Positions 6,075 through 13,142 of a DNA stretch of 14,030 nucleotides are shown here, piece after piece. The notes under the pieces were generated by a model that was given only the letters and a program-made list of their open reading frames with translations, did not search any database and was not told the DNA's origin. The stretch is from JBBDXI01 sp040902425. Its GTDB lineage: Bacteria > Planctomycetota > Phycisphaerae > Phycisphaerales > UBA1924. The translations under genes were made by a program, and so were the position numbers. Position 1 is the stretch's first letter. Each line of letters opens with the position of its first letter. The DNA lies in assembly GCA_040902425.1 (NCBI GenBank), contig JBBDXI010000099.1, positions 1 through 14,030 on the forward strand. The letters are read 5' to 3'.

Positions 6075-6653
6075 CTAGAACATCCGCTCGTCGTCGTCCT
6101 CGTCCAGCCTCCCCGAGACCTCCGGGGGCGCCAGCCCGAGGTCCTCCTCCGGCTCGCCGAGGAGGCCGGAATCGCCGTCGTGGTCGGCGGGACGCCCCGC
6201 GCGGGCGGTGAGGCTCTCGATATCGCGCCGGAGGGCGGCGGCCGCGGCGCGCAGCTGGTCGCGGCCGATGCGGATATCGACGTAGTGGCGGTCGGTGGGG
6301 GCATCGAGGGCGAGGTCCCGCGGTCGCCCCTCGAGATGGAAGCCGATCCGGATGGTGACCTCGCCCTGGCTCTCGGCGGCGACGGAGAACCGCAGCTCTG
6401 GGCCGAGGAGCTCGATCTCGCCGGCGTCGGGCCGGGCGCGGCTGAGGGCCTCCAGCCACTCGACGAGGTTCTGCACCTCGAAGAAGTTGAGGCAGGGGGC
6501 GGTCTCTTCCCAGGTGTCCTCGGGGGTGCCGACGCGGATGAGCAGGGTGCACCAGGCGGAGTCGCCGGTGCCATCCTGGACCTCCGGGAAGCGGTCCTCG
6601 ATCAGGCCGAGCTCGAACTCCGCCTCGTTCACGCCTTGCAAGAGCATCGCCAT
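6075..6653 (-). CDS. Hypothetical protein, WapI-like
   Basis: 192 residues, acidic, soluble, no signal peptide. The segment WCTLLIRVGTPEDTWEETAP followed by CLNFFEVQNLVEWLEAL (about 34-70) and ELLGPELRFSV (80-90) resembles proteins annotated as WapI-family immunity proteins: a mixed beta sheet with a conserved 'PCL...VxxLxEWLE' helix. Residues 150-192 are an acidic, probably disordered tail ending DDDERMF. ATG 6653 has a good SD (GGAGAGG, 4 bases away); a second ATG lies two codons in. No toxin partner with polymorphic-toxin features is nearby, so an immunity role is not supported by context. The family call rests on pattern memory. Confidence 0.6.
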   Translation of the reverse strand: MAMLLQGVNEAEFELGLIEDRFPEVQDGTGDSAWCTLLIRVGTPEDTWEETAPCLNFFEVQNLVEWLEALSRARPDAGEIELLGPELRFSVAAESQGEVTIRIGFHLEGRPRDLALDAPTDRHYVDIRIGRDQLRAAAAALRRDIESLTARAGRPADHDGDSGLLGEPEEDLGLAPPEVSGRLDEDDDERMF

Positions 6654-6743
6654 GCGGCCTCTCCCGGGGCGGGCGATCGGGGCGCCCGCGCCTGTGAATG
6701 CTACTCTTCGCGGGATGAGGGGTGTTCGGGGCTTAAGCGGGCT

Positions 6744-8411
6744 TCACGGCGCGGGCGGGGGGGGGGGGGGGGCGGGCGCGGATGGATCAGCGGGGCGCCA
6801 CCTGATGTTGGCCGCGCCGAGAAGATTGCCGGTGGCGGCGGCGAGGTCCACCTGGGCGAGCTGGTACTCGACGACGGCTCGGACCTCTTCGAGCTGGGCC
6901 TGGGCGAGGAGGGTCTGGGCGTTGAGGACATCCTGGCCGGTGGAGGCGCCGAGGTCGAACTGGCGCTGCTCGGCCTGGAGGGTGCGGCCGGAGAGGATGG
7001 CGGCCTGGCGGGTGGCGATGATGCGGCTCCAGCCGGCGTCGATGCGGTCGATGGCGTCGAAGACCTCCTGGCGGATGAGGAGCTTGCGGGATTCGCGGGT
7101 GCTGAGGCGCTGGAGGCGGGCGAGGACGGACTGGCGGAGGCGGGAGCGGGCGGCCTCGTTGCCGAGGGGGACCTCCAGCGTGGCGCCGAGGGACCAGTCC
7201 TCGAACTTGTTGTTGCGGAGGGTGGTGAAGCTGTCGCTCATGGTGCCGCCGAGGCCGTTGATGCGGTAGGCGGCGTCGAGGTCGAGGCGGGGGAGGAGGG
7301 CGCTGCGGTCGAAGTGGATGTTGGCGGCGTCGGCGAGGAGCTGGAGCTCGAGCTCGAGCATCTCCATGCGGTTCTGGAGGGCGGAGATGGCGAGGGTGTT
7401 GCCGTCGATGAGGTACTCGACGGGGGCGGGCTCGGTGGCGGTGAGGAGGAGCGTGCGGCCGCCGAGTTCGAGGCCGGGGACGTTGACCACCCGCTTGAGC
7501 TCGCGCTGCTGGGCGAGGACGGCGTTCTGGGCGAGGAGGATGTCGCCGAGGCGCTGGGCGACGGCGGCCTGGGCGCGGAGGACCTCGATCTCGGGCTGGG
7601 TGCCGGCGTTGACGACGCGCTCGGCGCGCTCGTGCTGGGCCACGGCCAGCTCGTAGTCGCGCTGGCGGACCTCCAGCTCGCGCCGGGCCTGGTAGAGCCG
7701 CCAGTAGGTGCGCTCGACGGCGGAGAGCTGGTTGATGATGGCGAGCTTGGTCTGGGCCTCGGAGATCTGGCGGTTGTAGCCGGCGACCTCGATGGCGGTG
7801 CCGGCGACGCGGGTGCCGGCGCCGCGGAGGAGGGGGTGGGCGATGGAGAAGGCGAGGTCGGAGGTGTAGCTGGGGTTGAGGGTGGTGAAGGGGTTGCTGG
7901 TCTCGTTGCGGGTGATGGGGAGGGAGACGGTGGCGGTGCCGCCGCTGCGGAGGGGGACGCGGACGCCGGGCTCGACGATCTGGAAGCGCTGCTGGGCATC
8001 GACCAGCGTGCTGGCGGTGGGGGAGTCGGTCTCCTGCCAGAGGGCGCGGGTGGTGAAGGCGGCCTCGAAGCGGGCCCGCTCCTCATCCACGCGGGCCCCG
8101 GCGATGGTCGGGTTCACCAGCGCGATGCGGAGGTCGAGGTTGTGCTCGAGGGCGGAGGCGCGGGCTTCTTCGATGGTGAAGGGGAGGGACTCGAGGTTGG
8201 CGAAGCGGGCGCGGGCGGCGGCCGCGGGGTCTTCCGGCGGGGCCTGGGGTGGGGGCGGGGGCTTGGCGAAGCGGCCCAGGTTGGCGCCCTCGATGTCGCG
8301 GAGGCGCTGGGGGGGGACCTTGGCGGTGCGCTCGTCGGGCCAGAGGGGGTTCTTGGCGCCGCAGGCGGCGAGGAGGAGAGGGATGACGAGGAGGGCGTGG
8401 CGGGGGTGCAT
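6744..8411 (-). CDS. tolC-like: TolC-family outer-membrane efflux lipoprotein
   Basis: 555 residues. The N-terminus MHPRHALLVIPLLLAACG is a lipoprotein signal with lipobox LAAC (Cys17), so the protein is lipid-anchored as in OprM/NodT rather than E. coli TolC. The rest is two OEP repeats with long alpha-helical stretches, for example TIEEARASALEHNLDLRIAL, AQTKLAIINQLSAVERTYWR, GTQPEIEVLRAQAAVAQRLG and LLAQAQLEEVRAVVEYQLAQ. It would form the trimeric outer-membrane duct for the MacA/MacB-like proteins upstream. ATG 8411 gives the lipoprotein signal; the frame extends further upstream without sense. No SD. The C-terminus is a Pro/Ala tail with six consecutive prolines encoded by a run of 16 G on the plus strand. 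It is separated from the pump genes by the mntA-hepT pair. Confidence 0.93.
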   Translation of the reverse strand: MHPRHALLVIPLLLAACGAKNPLWPDERTAKVPPQRLRDIEGANLGRFAKPPPPPQAPPEDPAAAARARFANLESLPFTIEEARASALEHNLDLRIALVNPTIAGARVDEERARFEAAFTTRALWQETDSPTASTLVDAQQRFQIVEPGVRVPLRSGGTATVSLPITRNETSNPFTTLNPSYTSDLAFSIAHPLLRGAGTRVAGTAIEVAGYNRQISEAQTKLAIINQLSAVERTYWRLYQARRELEVRQRDYELAVAQHERAERVVNAGTQPEIEVLRAQAAVAQRLGDILLAQNAVLAQQRELKRVVNVPGLELGGRTLLLTATEPAPVEYLIDGNTLAISALQNRMEMLELELQLLADAANIHFDRSALLPRLDLDAAYRINGLGGTMSDSFTTLRNNKFEDWSLGATLEVPLGNEAARSRLRQSVLARLQRLSTRESRKLLIRQEVFDAIDRIDAGWSRIIATRQAAILSGRTLQAEQRQFDLGASTGQDVLNAQTLLAQAQLEEVRAVVEYQLAQVDLAAATGNLLGAANIRWRPADPSAPAPPPPPPAP

Positions 8412-8483
8412 GGGGTGGGGCAATCTACAGAAGGCGGGTGGCGGCAGCGGTGATGGCTTACTGGTGGTTCGCGCGGCCGGGTT

Positions 8484-8495
8484 GCACGCGCGTGC
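8484..8495. repeat. 12-base perfect palindrome between hepT and tolC-like gene
   Basis: GCACGCGCGTGC is a perfect palindrome in the 112-base gap between the hepT stop and the tolC-like start. It could be an operator or a chance GC palindrome; no promoter boxes are evident beside it. Confidence 0.3.
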
Positions 8496-8523
8496 TCCGC
8501 GATGGGGCGGAGAGCGGGCGACC

Positions 8524-8901
8524 TCAGCCCTCGGCCGGCAAGGGCCAGCTTCCGAACGCCTCTCGGAGCGTGTTGATGAGCGGGGCAAGGTCGCGGTCGG
8601 CGACCGCCCAGACCAGGTCGCGGTTGATATCCCAATACTGGTGGACGAGGCGGTGCCGCATCCCGACGATCTGCTCCCAGGGCAGGCCGGGAACGTGTGC
8701 CCGTCCCTCGTCGCTGACCCGCGCGGCCGCCTCGCCGATCTCCTGGATGGCGTGCACGAGCGCGCGGGTCAACATGGGGTCGCCGTCCAGGTCGGCGCGG
8801 GAGCGACCGCTGGTGAACGACATCGCCTGCTCGGCGGCCTCGAGCATGTGCTGGCAGCGGATGCGGTCGTCCAGCGCGTGGGCCCGCGGGTCACGCGGCA
8901 T
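8524..8901 (-). CDS. hepT: HepT-like RNase toxin (DUF86/HEPN domain)
   Basis: 125 residues, all-alpha HEPN fold. The catalytic Rx4HxY motif is intact: Arg82, His87, Tyr89 in MRHRLVHQYWDINRDLVWAV. RIRCQHMLEAAEQA (13-26) and LVHAIQEIGEAAARVS (48-63) are the other typical helices. HepT is a ribonuclease toxin, and the cognate MntA neutralises it by AMPylating the Rx4HxY tyrosine. ATG 8901 is chosen because it starts in the 11-base overlap with the upstream antitoxin gene, implying translational coupling; the longer frame would run into the antitoxin. The pair stands between the pump permease and the tolC-like gene, on the same strand. Confidence 0.93.
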   Translation of the reverse strand: MPRDPRAHALDDRIRCQHMLEAAEQAMSFTSGRSRADLDGDPMLTRALVHAIQEIGEAAARVSDEGRAHVPGLPWEQIVGMRHRLVHQYWDINRDLVWAVADRDLAPLINTLREAFGSWPLPAEG

Positions 8902-9214
8902 AGAGAGGTCTCGCGTGGCGGAGCACATCCTGTCGGAAGTATCGCGAGAGGTCCTCCGGCGTCCGCAGGTCAACCTCGCGGCCGAGCATGCGGCGAAGCT
9001 CCATCAGCATCCCGCCGATGTCGAGGAGGCTCTTGGTCTGGCCGGGCAGGAACTCGACCAGCAGGTCCACGTCGCTCGTCGTACGGAACCCATGTCCTTC
9101 CGGTGCGGTCGGGTCCCGCAGGATGCTGCCGAACAGGGACAGACGCTGCACGCCGTGGCGCCGGCAGAACTCGGCGATCTGATCGTCGGGGAAGTTGACG
9201 CCGTTGATGACCAT
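8891..9214 (-). CDS. mntA: MntA-like minimal nucleotidyltransferase antitoxin
   Basis: 107 residues. The nucleotidyltransferase core is LSLFGS (25-30), then DVDLLVEF with Asp48 and Asp50, and a third acidic residue Asp82 in EVDLRTPEDL. The usual motif is GS-x10-DxD; here 17 residues separate GS from the first Asp, equal to a clean insertion of PTAPEGH. MntA transfers AMP to the Rx4HxY tyrosine of HepT. The C-terminus SRYFRQDVLRHARPLYAA is typical of the family. ATG 9214 is preceded by AGAGG three bases away. It overlaps hepT by 11 bases. The preceding 271-base gap separates it from the permease gene and may carry its own promoter, although none is obvious. Confidence 0.9.
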   Translation of the reverse strand: MVINGVNFPDDQIAEFCRRHGVQRLSLFGSILRDPTAPEGHGFRTTSDVDLLVEFLPGQTKSLLDIGGMLMELRRMLGREVDLRTPEDLSRYFRQDVLRHARPLYAA

Positions 9215-9377
9215 GGGCCTCTGTCTGAATGGTATCGGGCCGAGCGGGATGGTGCGGGAAGCGCGGGGGGTGCGGGGTGCGGAGCGGGGCCGGAGCGCCC
9301 CGGACCCTGGGACCCTGGGGGCGAGGTGGGCCGGTGCGCGGCTGCGCGGTTACGGCGGGGCAGGATCAGGTGGCCTC

Positions 9378-9417
9378 GGCACTGCTGCGCGGCGGGGACG
9401 CCGCGAGCGGTGGCGCC
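9378..9417 (-). repeat. REP-like hairpin element, copy 3
   Basis: CACTGCTGCGCGGCG (9380-9394) faces CGCCGCGAGCGGTG (9399-9412) around GGGA. The left arm is identical to copy 2 (4793-4807). One right-arm base differs (A to G), replacing a T-A pair by a T-G wobble, so the stem is kept. Like copy 2 it lies between two tandem minus-strand genes (permease and mntA). Confidence 0.8.
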
Positions 9418-9452
9418 CGGGATGGCCCCCTCCGGCCTCGAAGACTCGGCCA

Positions 9453-9480
9453 CCTCCCCCGCCCAGAGCGGCGGGGGAGG
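9453..9480 (-). terminator. Strong 11-bp hairpin after the permease gene
   Basis: CCTCCCCCGCC (9453-9463) and GGCGGGGGAGG (9470-9480) form a perfect 11-bp stem with loop CAGAGC, starting six bases past the permease stop. No T run follows. Position and stability suggest a transcript end or RNA-stabilising hairpin, which would separate the pump genes from mntA-hepT-tolC. Confidence 0.5.
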
Positions 9481-9486
9481 GGAAGG

Positions 9487-10722
9487 TCACTCGTGGCGGA
9501 GGGCCTCGATGGGGTCGAGGCGGCTGGCCTTGATGGCGGGGAACATGCCGAAGAGGACGCCGATGAAGGCGCTGAAGAGGACGGCGAGGAGGACGGCCCA
9601 GAGGGGGACGGCGGCCTGGCTGAGGGCCTCGAACTGGCGGATGCCGAAGACGCCGGCCTGGGCGACGAGGAGGCCGAGGCCGCCGCCGAGGATGCAGAGG
9701 GCGACGGCCTCGACCAGGAACTGCATGAGGATGACCTCGGGGCGGGCGCCGACGGCCTTGCGGAGGCCGATCTCGCGGGTGCGCTCGGAGACCGAGACGA
9801 GCATGATGTTCATGATGCCGACGCCGCCGACCACCAGGGAGATGGCGACGATGCCGCCGGCGGCGACGGTGATGACGCGGGCGACGCTGTTGAAGTTGTC
9901 GATGAAGCTCTGGATGACCTGGACGTCGTAGGTCTCCTCGTCCTCGGGGCGGAGCTGGCGCATCTTGCGGAGGATGAACTTGATCTCGGCGACGGCGTCG
10001 TCGGCCTGGTCGGTGCTCTTGAGCTGGGCCATGGCCATGTTGATCCAGCCGCGGGGGTTGGCGGCGAGGGCGACGCTGGCGGGGACGAAGATCTCGGCGC
10101 GAGACTGGCCGCCGCCGAACATGGGGCCGAGGTCCTTGGTCTCGACGACGCCGACGACGGTGAAGCGGCGGCCGCGGATGGTGACGACGTCGCCGAGGGG
10201 CTCCCTGTCGAGGTTGAACTCCTCGATGGTCTTGTCGTTGATGAGGCAGACCTGGATCCGCTCCTCGTCGTCGATGCGGGAGAAGGGGCGGCCCTGGGTG
10301 ACGGTGCGGTTCTCGATCTCGTGCCAGGTGGGCCAGATGCCGGTGACGGAGGCGTCGTTCTTGGTGAGCCCGGCGATGGTGACCTCGCCGGGGACGCGGA
10401 TGACGGGGGTGATCTTGTCGATGGACTGGGCGTGGTCGATGATGGCCTGGACCTCGTGGATCTTGAGGTCGTAGTGCTGCCAGGGGACGGTGCCCCACTT
10501 GGACCGGGGGAGGCGCCCGTCGATGAAGACTTTCTTGGCGCCGAAGGCCGCGAACTTGTCGAGGACGTAGACCCGCATGCCGTCGGTGGCGGCGACGATG
10601 GAGACGACCGCGGCGACGCCGATGATGATGCCCAGCGTGGTGAGGAGGGAGCGGAGCTTGTTGGCCCACAACTGGCCGAAGGCGAGGAAGACGGTCTGGG
10701 TGAGGAGGCGGATGAAGGGCAT
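9487..10722 (-). CDS. macB-like: MacB-like ABC transporter permease
   Basis: 411 residues. The fold is FtsX/MacB type: a first membrane helix at about 27-46 (LTTLGIIIGVAAVVSIVAA), a large periplasmic MacB_PCD domain (about 50-280), then three helices at about 284-310, 333-357 and 373-396. The conserved SERTREIGLRKAVGAR (312-327) after helix 2 and the C-terminal AIKASRLDPIEALRHE (396-411) are family signatures. MacB permeases do not carry substrate through the membrane but drive periplasm-to-outside export with MacA and TolC by mechanotransmission. Unlike E. coli MacB the ATPase is a separate protein, encoded 66 bases upstream. Start ATG 10722 has GGTGA four bases away, and that SD is part of an inverted-repeat arm. 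Substrate unknown. Confidence 0.95.
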   Translation of the reverse strand: MPFIRLLTQTVFLAFGQLWANKLRSLLTTLGIIIGVAAVVSIVAATDGMRVYVLDKFAAFGAKKVFIDGRLPRSKWGTVPWQHYDLKIHEVQAIIDHAQSIDKITPVIRVPGEVTIAGLTKNDASVTGIWPTWHEIENRTVTQGRPFSRIDDEERIQVCLINDKTIEEFNLDREPLGDVVTIRGRRFTVVGVVETKDLGPMFGGGQSRAEIFVPASVALAANPRGWINMAMAQLKSTDQADDAVAEIKFILRKMRQLRPEDEETYDVQVIQSFIDNFNSVARVITVAAGGIVAISLVVGGVGIMNIMLVSVSERTREIGLRKAVGARPEVILMQFLVEAVALCILGGGLGLLVAQAGVFGIRQFEALSQAAVPLWAVLLAVLFSAFIGVLFGMFPAIKASRLDPIEALRHE

Positions 10723-10726
10723 GGAT

Positions 10727-10870
10727 TCACCGCGGAGTGCGCGGAGTGCGCGGAGAGGGATGAGGAAGGGGGATCGGGACGGGGAGAGTCACGACTTCAA
10801 CTCGGAGAGCGCGGGAATGGAAGACACGGGATCAAATCCGCCTCCGCGCTCTCCGCGCTCTCCGCGGTGA
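10727..10870 (-). repeat. Inverted pair of 9-base tandem repeats across the ATPase-permease junction
   Basis: Arm 1 (10727-10755) reads TCACCGCGGAG followed by two TGCGCGGAG units. Arm 2 (10842-10870) on the minus strand reads TCACCGCGGAG followed by two AGCGCGGAG units. The arms pair over about 29 bases with two mismatches (10738 and 10747), enclosing an 86-base loop that contains the ATPase stop (10789-10791). Arm 2 lies inside the ATPase reading frame and arm 1 ends at the permease SD. Confidence 0.85.
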
Positions 10871-11622
10871 TTCGAATCATCCGCGGCCAGCGCGGCGGCG
10901 GCCACGGCGGCGCGGTTGAGGTACTCGCGGTGGATGGGGTCCTGGTCGGTGGGGAAGTCGGAGATGATGAGGCCGTCGCGGAGGCGGACGATGCGGTGGG
11001 CGTGGCCGGCGATGTCCTCCTCGTGCGTGACGATGATGATGGTCTGACCCTCGTCGTGGAGCGCCTTGAAGAGGCCGATGATCTCCTCGCTGGTGCGGCT
11101 GTCGAGGTTGCCGGTGGGCTCATCGGCGAGGAGGATGCTGGGCTCGTTGACCAGGGCGCGGGCGACGGCGACGCGCTGACGCTGGCCGCCGCTGAGCTGG
11201 TTGGGCTTGTGCTTGATGCGGTCGGCGAGGCCGACGCGGGCGAGGGCGCCCTTGGCGCGCTTGCGGGCGCCGCGCCAGTGGCGGGGGGAGTAGATGAGCG
11301 GGAGCATGACGTTCTTGAGGGCGGTGGCGCGGGGGAGGAGCTCGAAGGTCTGGAAGACGAAGCCGATCTCGCGGTTGCGGACCTCGGCGAGGCGGGCGGC
11401 GGACATCTTGTGGACGGGCTGGCCGGCGAGCTCGTAGGTGCCGGCGGTGGGGCGGTCGAGGCAGCCCAGGATGTTCATGAGGGTGGACTTGCCGGAGCCG
11501 GAGGCGCCCATGATGGCGACGAACTCGTTGCGCTGGATGTCGAGGTTGACGCCGCGGAGGGCGTGGATGCGCTCGACGCCCATCTTGTAGACCTTCTGGA
11601 GGTTGCGGATGCGGATGGTCAT
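10789..11622 (-). CDS. MacB-type ABC transporter ATP-binding protein
   Basis: 277 residues. All ATPase motifs are intact: Walker A GASGSGKS (39-46), Q-loop Gln91, signature LSGGQ (143-147), Walker B ILLADE (163-168) and H-loop His200. RIHALRGVNLDI and NILGCLDRPTAGTYELAG place it in the LolD/MacB subfamily that partners with FtsX-like permeases. It powers the adjacent permease at the inner membrane. The catalytic domain ends near residue 235; the last 40 residues are unusual: an Ala-rich stretch, then HRGERGERGGG encoded by an inserted 9-base tandem repeat, then a tail ending SELKS. ATG 11622 has no SD; an 8-base tandem repeat begins six bases upstream. The stop-to-permease gap is 66 bases, so co-transcription is likely. 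Confidence 0.96.
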   Translation of the reverse strand: MTIRIRNLQKVYKMGVERIHALRGVNLDIQRNEFVAIMGASGSGKSTLMNILGCLDRPTAGTYELAGQPVHKMSAARLAEVRNREIGFVFQTFELLPRATALKNVMLPLIYSPRHWRGARKRAKGALARVGLADRIKHKPNQLSGGQRQRVAVARALVNEPSILLADEPTGNLDSRTSEEIIGLFKALHDEGQTIIIVTHEEDIAGHAHRIVRLRDGLIISDFPTDQDPIHREYLNRAAVAAAALAADDSNHRGERGERGGGFDPVSSIPALSELKS

Positions 11623-11628
11623 GGGGCA

Positions 11629-11692
11629 GTGACGGAGTGACGGAGTGACGGAGTGACGCAGTGACGGAGTGACGCAGGGACGGAGGGACGCG
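11629..11692 (-). repeat. 8-base tandem repeat before the ATPase start
   Basis: Eight consecutive 8-base units of GTGACGGA or close variants (GTGACGCA, GGGACGGA, GGGACGCG) with a decayed ninth unit at 11693-11700. It fills most of the 92-base gap between the adaptor stop and the ATPase start, where an SD would be expected. Variants cluster toward the adaptor end, so the perfect units nearest the ATPase start look youngest. Confidence 0.92.
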
Positions 11693-11714
11693 GTGAAGAG
11701 AGGAGATGCGCGGG

Positions 11715-13142
11715 TCAGGAGGGTCCGGTGGGGGTGGTGGTGTTGGCGACGGCGTCCTTCTGGGCGGGGTCCTTGGGAGCGTCTTTCTTGGCGGCCTGCT
11801 CGGCGACGGCCTGGTCGTCCTTGATGGAAACGAGGACCTTGTAGGGCCCGGTGATGACGCGGTCGGTCTCGGCGAGGCCGGAGATGATCACGGTGTGGGT
11901 GGTGTCGCTGCTGCCGATGCTGACGGGGACAGCGCGGGCCTTGCCGTCGCGGAAGGCGTAGACGATGCGGGCGAAGACCTTGCTGCGGTCGACGTTGGCG
12001 TTGCCGTCGACGAGAGCGCGGGGGAGCTCATCGACGCGGCGGTCGACGACGGCCTGGCTGGGGACCTTCAGGACGTCGGAGAAGGTCTCGACCTCGATCT
12101 CGACGTTGGCGGTGAGGCCGGATCGGAGGGCGTCGCCGGGCTCCTGCTTGACCAGGACCTCGGTCTCGAAGTAGCCGGTGCCGTCGCGGGCGTCGACCTG
12201 CTTCTTGAGGCCGACGAGCTCGACGGACCCCTTGAACCGGCGGTCGGGGTAGGCGCTCATGAAGACGCGGACGGCCTGGCCGACGCGGACGGGGACGATG
12301 TTGGTCTCGTCGATCTCGGCCTTGACGAGCATGTTCGACAGGTCGGCGATCTCCATGATGACGGAGGCGGCGTTGTTGAGCGTGCCGATCATGACCAGCT
12401 CGCCGACCTCGGCGTTGAGCATCGTGAGGGTGCCATCCATCGGGGCGATGATGACGGTGTTGGCCAGGTCCTTCTCGGCGCGCTTGATGTTGGCCTGGGC
12501 GATCTCGATGCCGTGCTCGGACTGGCGGACCGCGGATCGCATGCGGAGGTACATGGACTCGGCGGTGTCGAGCGCGGCCTTGCTGACGTCCTTGGTCTCG
12601 AAGAGGCCGCGGGTGCGGGCGAGCTCGGACTCGGCGTTGGCGAGGTCGGCCTTCAGGCCCTCGAGGCGGGCCTGCTCGCCCTTGAGGCTGGCCCTGGCGG
12701 AGTCGAGGGCGGCGGCGAGGTCCTCGGCGTCGAGTCGGGCGACGGCGTCGCCCTTCCTGACCTGGTCGCCCTCGCGGAAGGGGAGGGCGATGATGCGGGC
12801 GACGACCTGGGCGGAGATCTGGACCTTGGTCTTGGGCTCGACGGTGCCGGGTGCGGAGACGACGCGGATGACGTTGCCGCGGATGACGGGGTCGACGCGG
12901 ACCTCGGTCTTGGCGGCCTCACCGGAGAAGCCGGCGAGGAACCTCTTGCCGGGGTCTGACGTGGCGGCGAGATAGCTGCCGCCGCCGCAGAGGCCGATCA
13001 GGACGAGGAGGCCGCCCAGCATCCATTTCCACACGGGTGAGGCTCCGGAACGGCCGCGCGGGGGCGGCGGCGGGGGGTAGGCGGCTGGTTGGGGAACGGG
13101 GCGGGGTGGTTTCGAGTCGGTGTAGGTTAGCAGGGGGGTCAA
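11715..13142 (-). CDS. macA-like: MacA-like periplasmic adaptor (HlyD/MFP family)
   Basis: 475 residues from TTG 13142. A Pro-rich cytosolic leader (1-36, six prolines in a row) precedes a membrane helix at about 38-58 (WKWMLGGLLVLIGLCGGGSY). The first half of the lipoyl domain (APGTVEPKTKVQISAQVVAR and onward, about 93-140), a coiled coil (about 142-230), the second lipoyl half (IIAPMDGTLTMLNAEVGELV, about 233-255), beta-barrel and membrane-proximal domains follow. The C-terminus is a Lys/Asp-rich tail ending TTTPTGPS. It would bridge the MacB-like permease and the TolC-like duct. Start uncertain: TTG 13142 has no SD, whereas GTG 13034 (439 residues, just before the helix) has GGAG eight bases upstream; codon use of the leader is somewhat less GC-biased but still coding-like. 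Confidence 0.93.
   Translation of the reverse strand: MTPLLTYTDSKPPRPVPQPAAYPPPPPPRGRSGASPVWKWMLGGLLVLIGLCGGGSYLAATSDPGKRFLAGFSGEAAKTEVRVDPVIRGNVIRVVSAPGTVEPKTKVQISAQVVARIIALPFREGDQVRKGDAVARLDAEDLAAALDSARASLKGEQARLEGLKADLANAESELARTRGLFETKDVSKAALDTAESMYLRMRSAVRQSEHGIEIAQANIKRAEKDLANTVIIAPMDGTLTMLNAEVGELVMIGTLNNAASVIMEIADLSNMLVKAEIDETNIVPVRVGQAVRVFMSAYPDRRFKGSVELVGLKKQVDARDGTGYFETEVLVKQEPGDALRSGLTANVEIEVETFSDVLKVPSQAVVDRRVDELPRALVDGNANVDRSKVFARIVYAFRDGKARAVPVSIGSSDTTHTVIISGLAETDRVITGPYKVLVSIKDDQAVAEQAAKKDAPKDPAQKDAVANTTTPTGPS

Noticed and set aside
5993..6574. N-terminal extension of the site-2 protease frame by about 194 codons
   Set aside because: The extension is Pro/Ser/Arg-rich, overlaps the WapI-like gene in another frame, and the family N-terminus starts at 5992.
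6069..8453. 794-codon plus-strand open frame, very rich in Gly, Glu, Ala and Val
   Set aside because: It is the antisense of the WapI-like and TolC-like genes. Its composition is what C-ending codons give on the opposite strand; no domain is visible.
9229..11640. 803-codon plus-strand open frame rich in Asp, Gly, Glu and Ala
   Set aside because: Antisense of the clear ABC permease and ATPase genes, which have all family motifs on the minus strand.
11629..11692. CRISPR-like array
   Set aside because: Units are 8 bases and contiguous with no spacers, so it is a simple tandem repeat.
11706..12959. 417-codon plus-strand open frame
   Set aside because: Antisense of the MacA-like adaptor; Gly/Asp/Val-rich without fold features.
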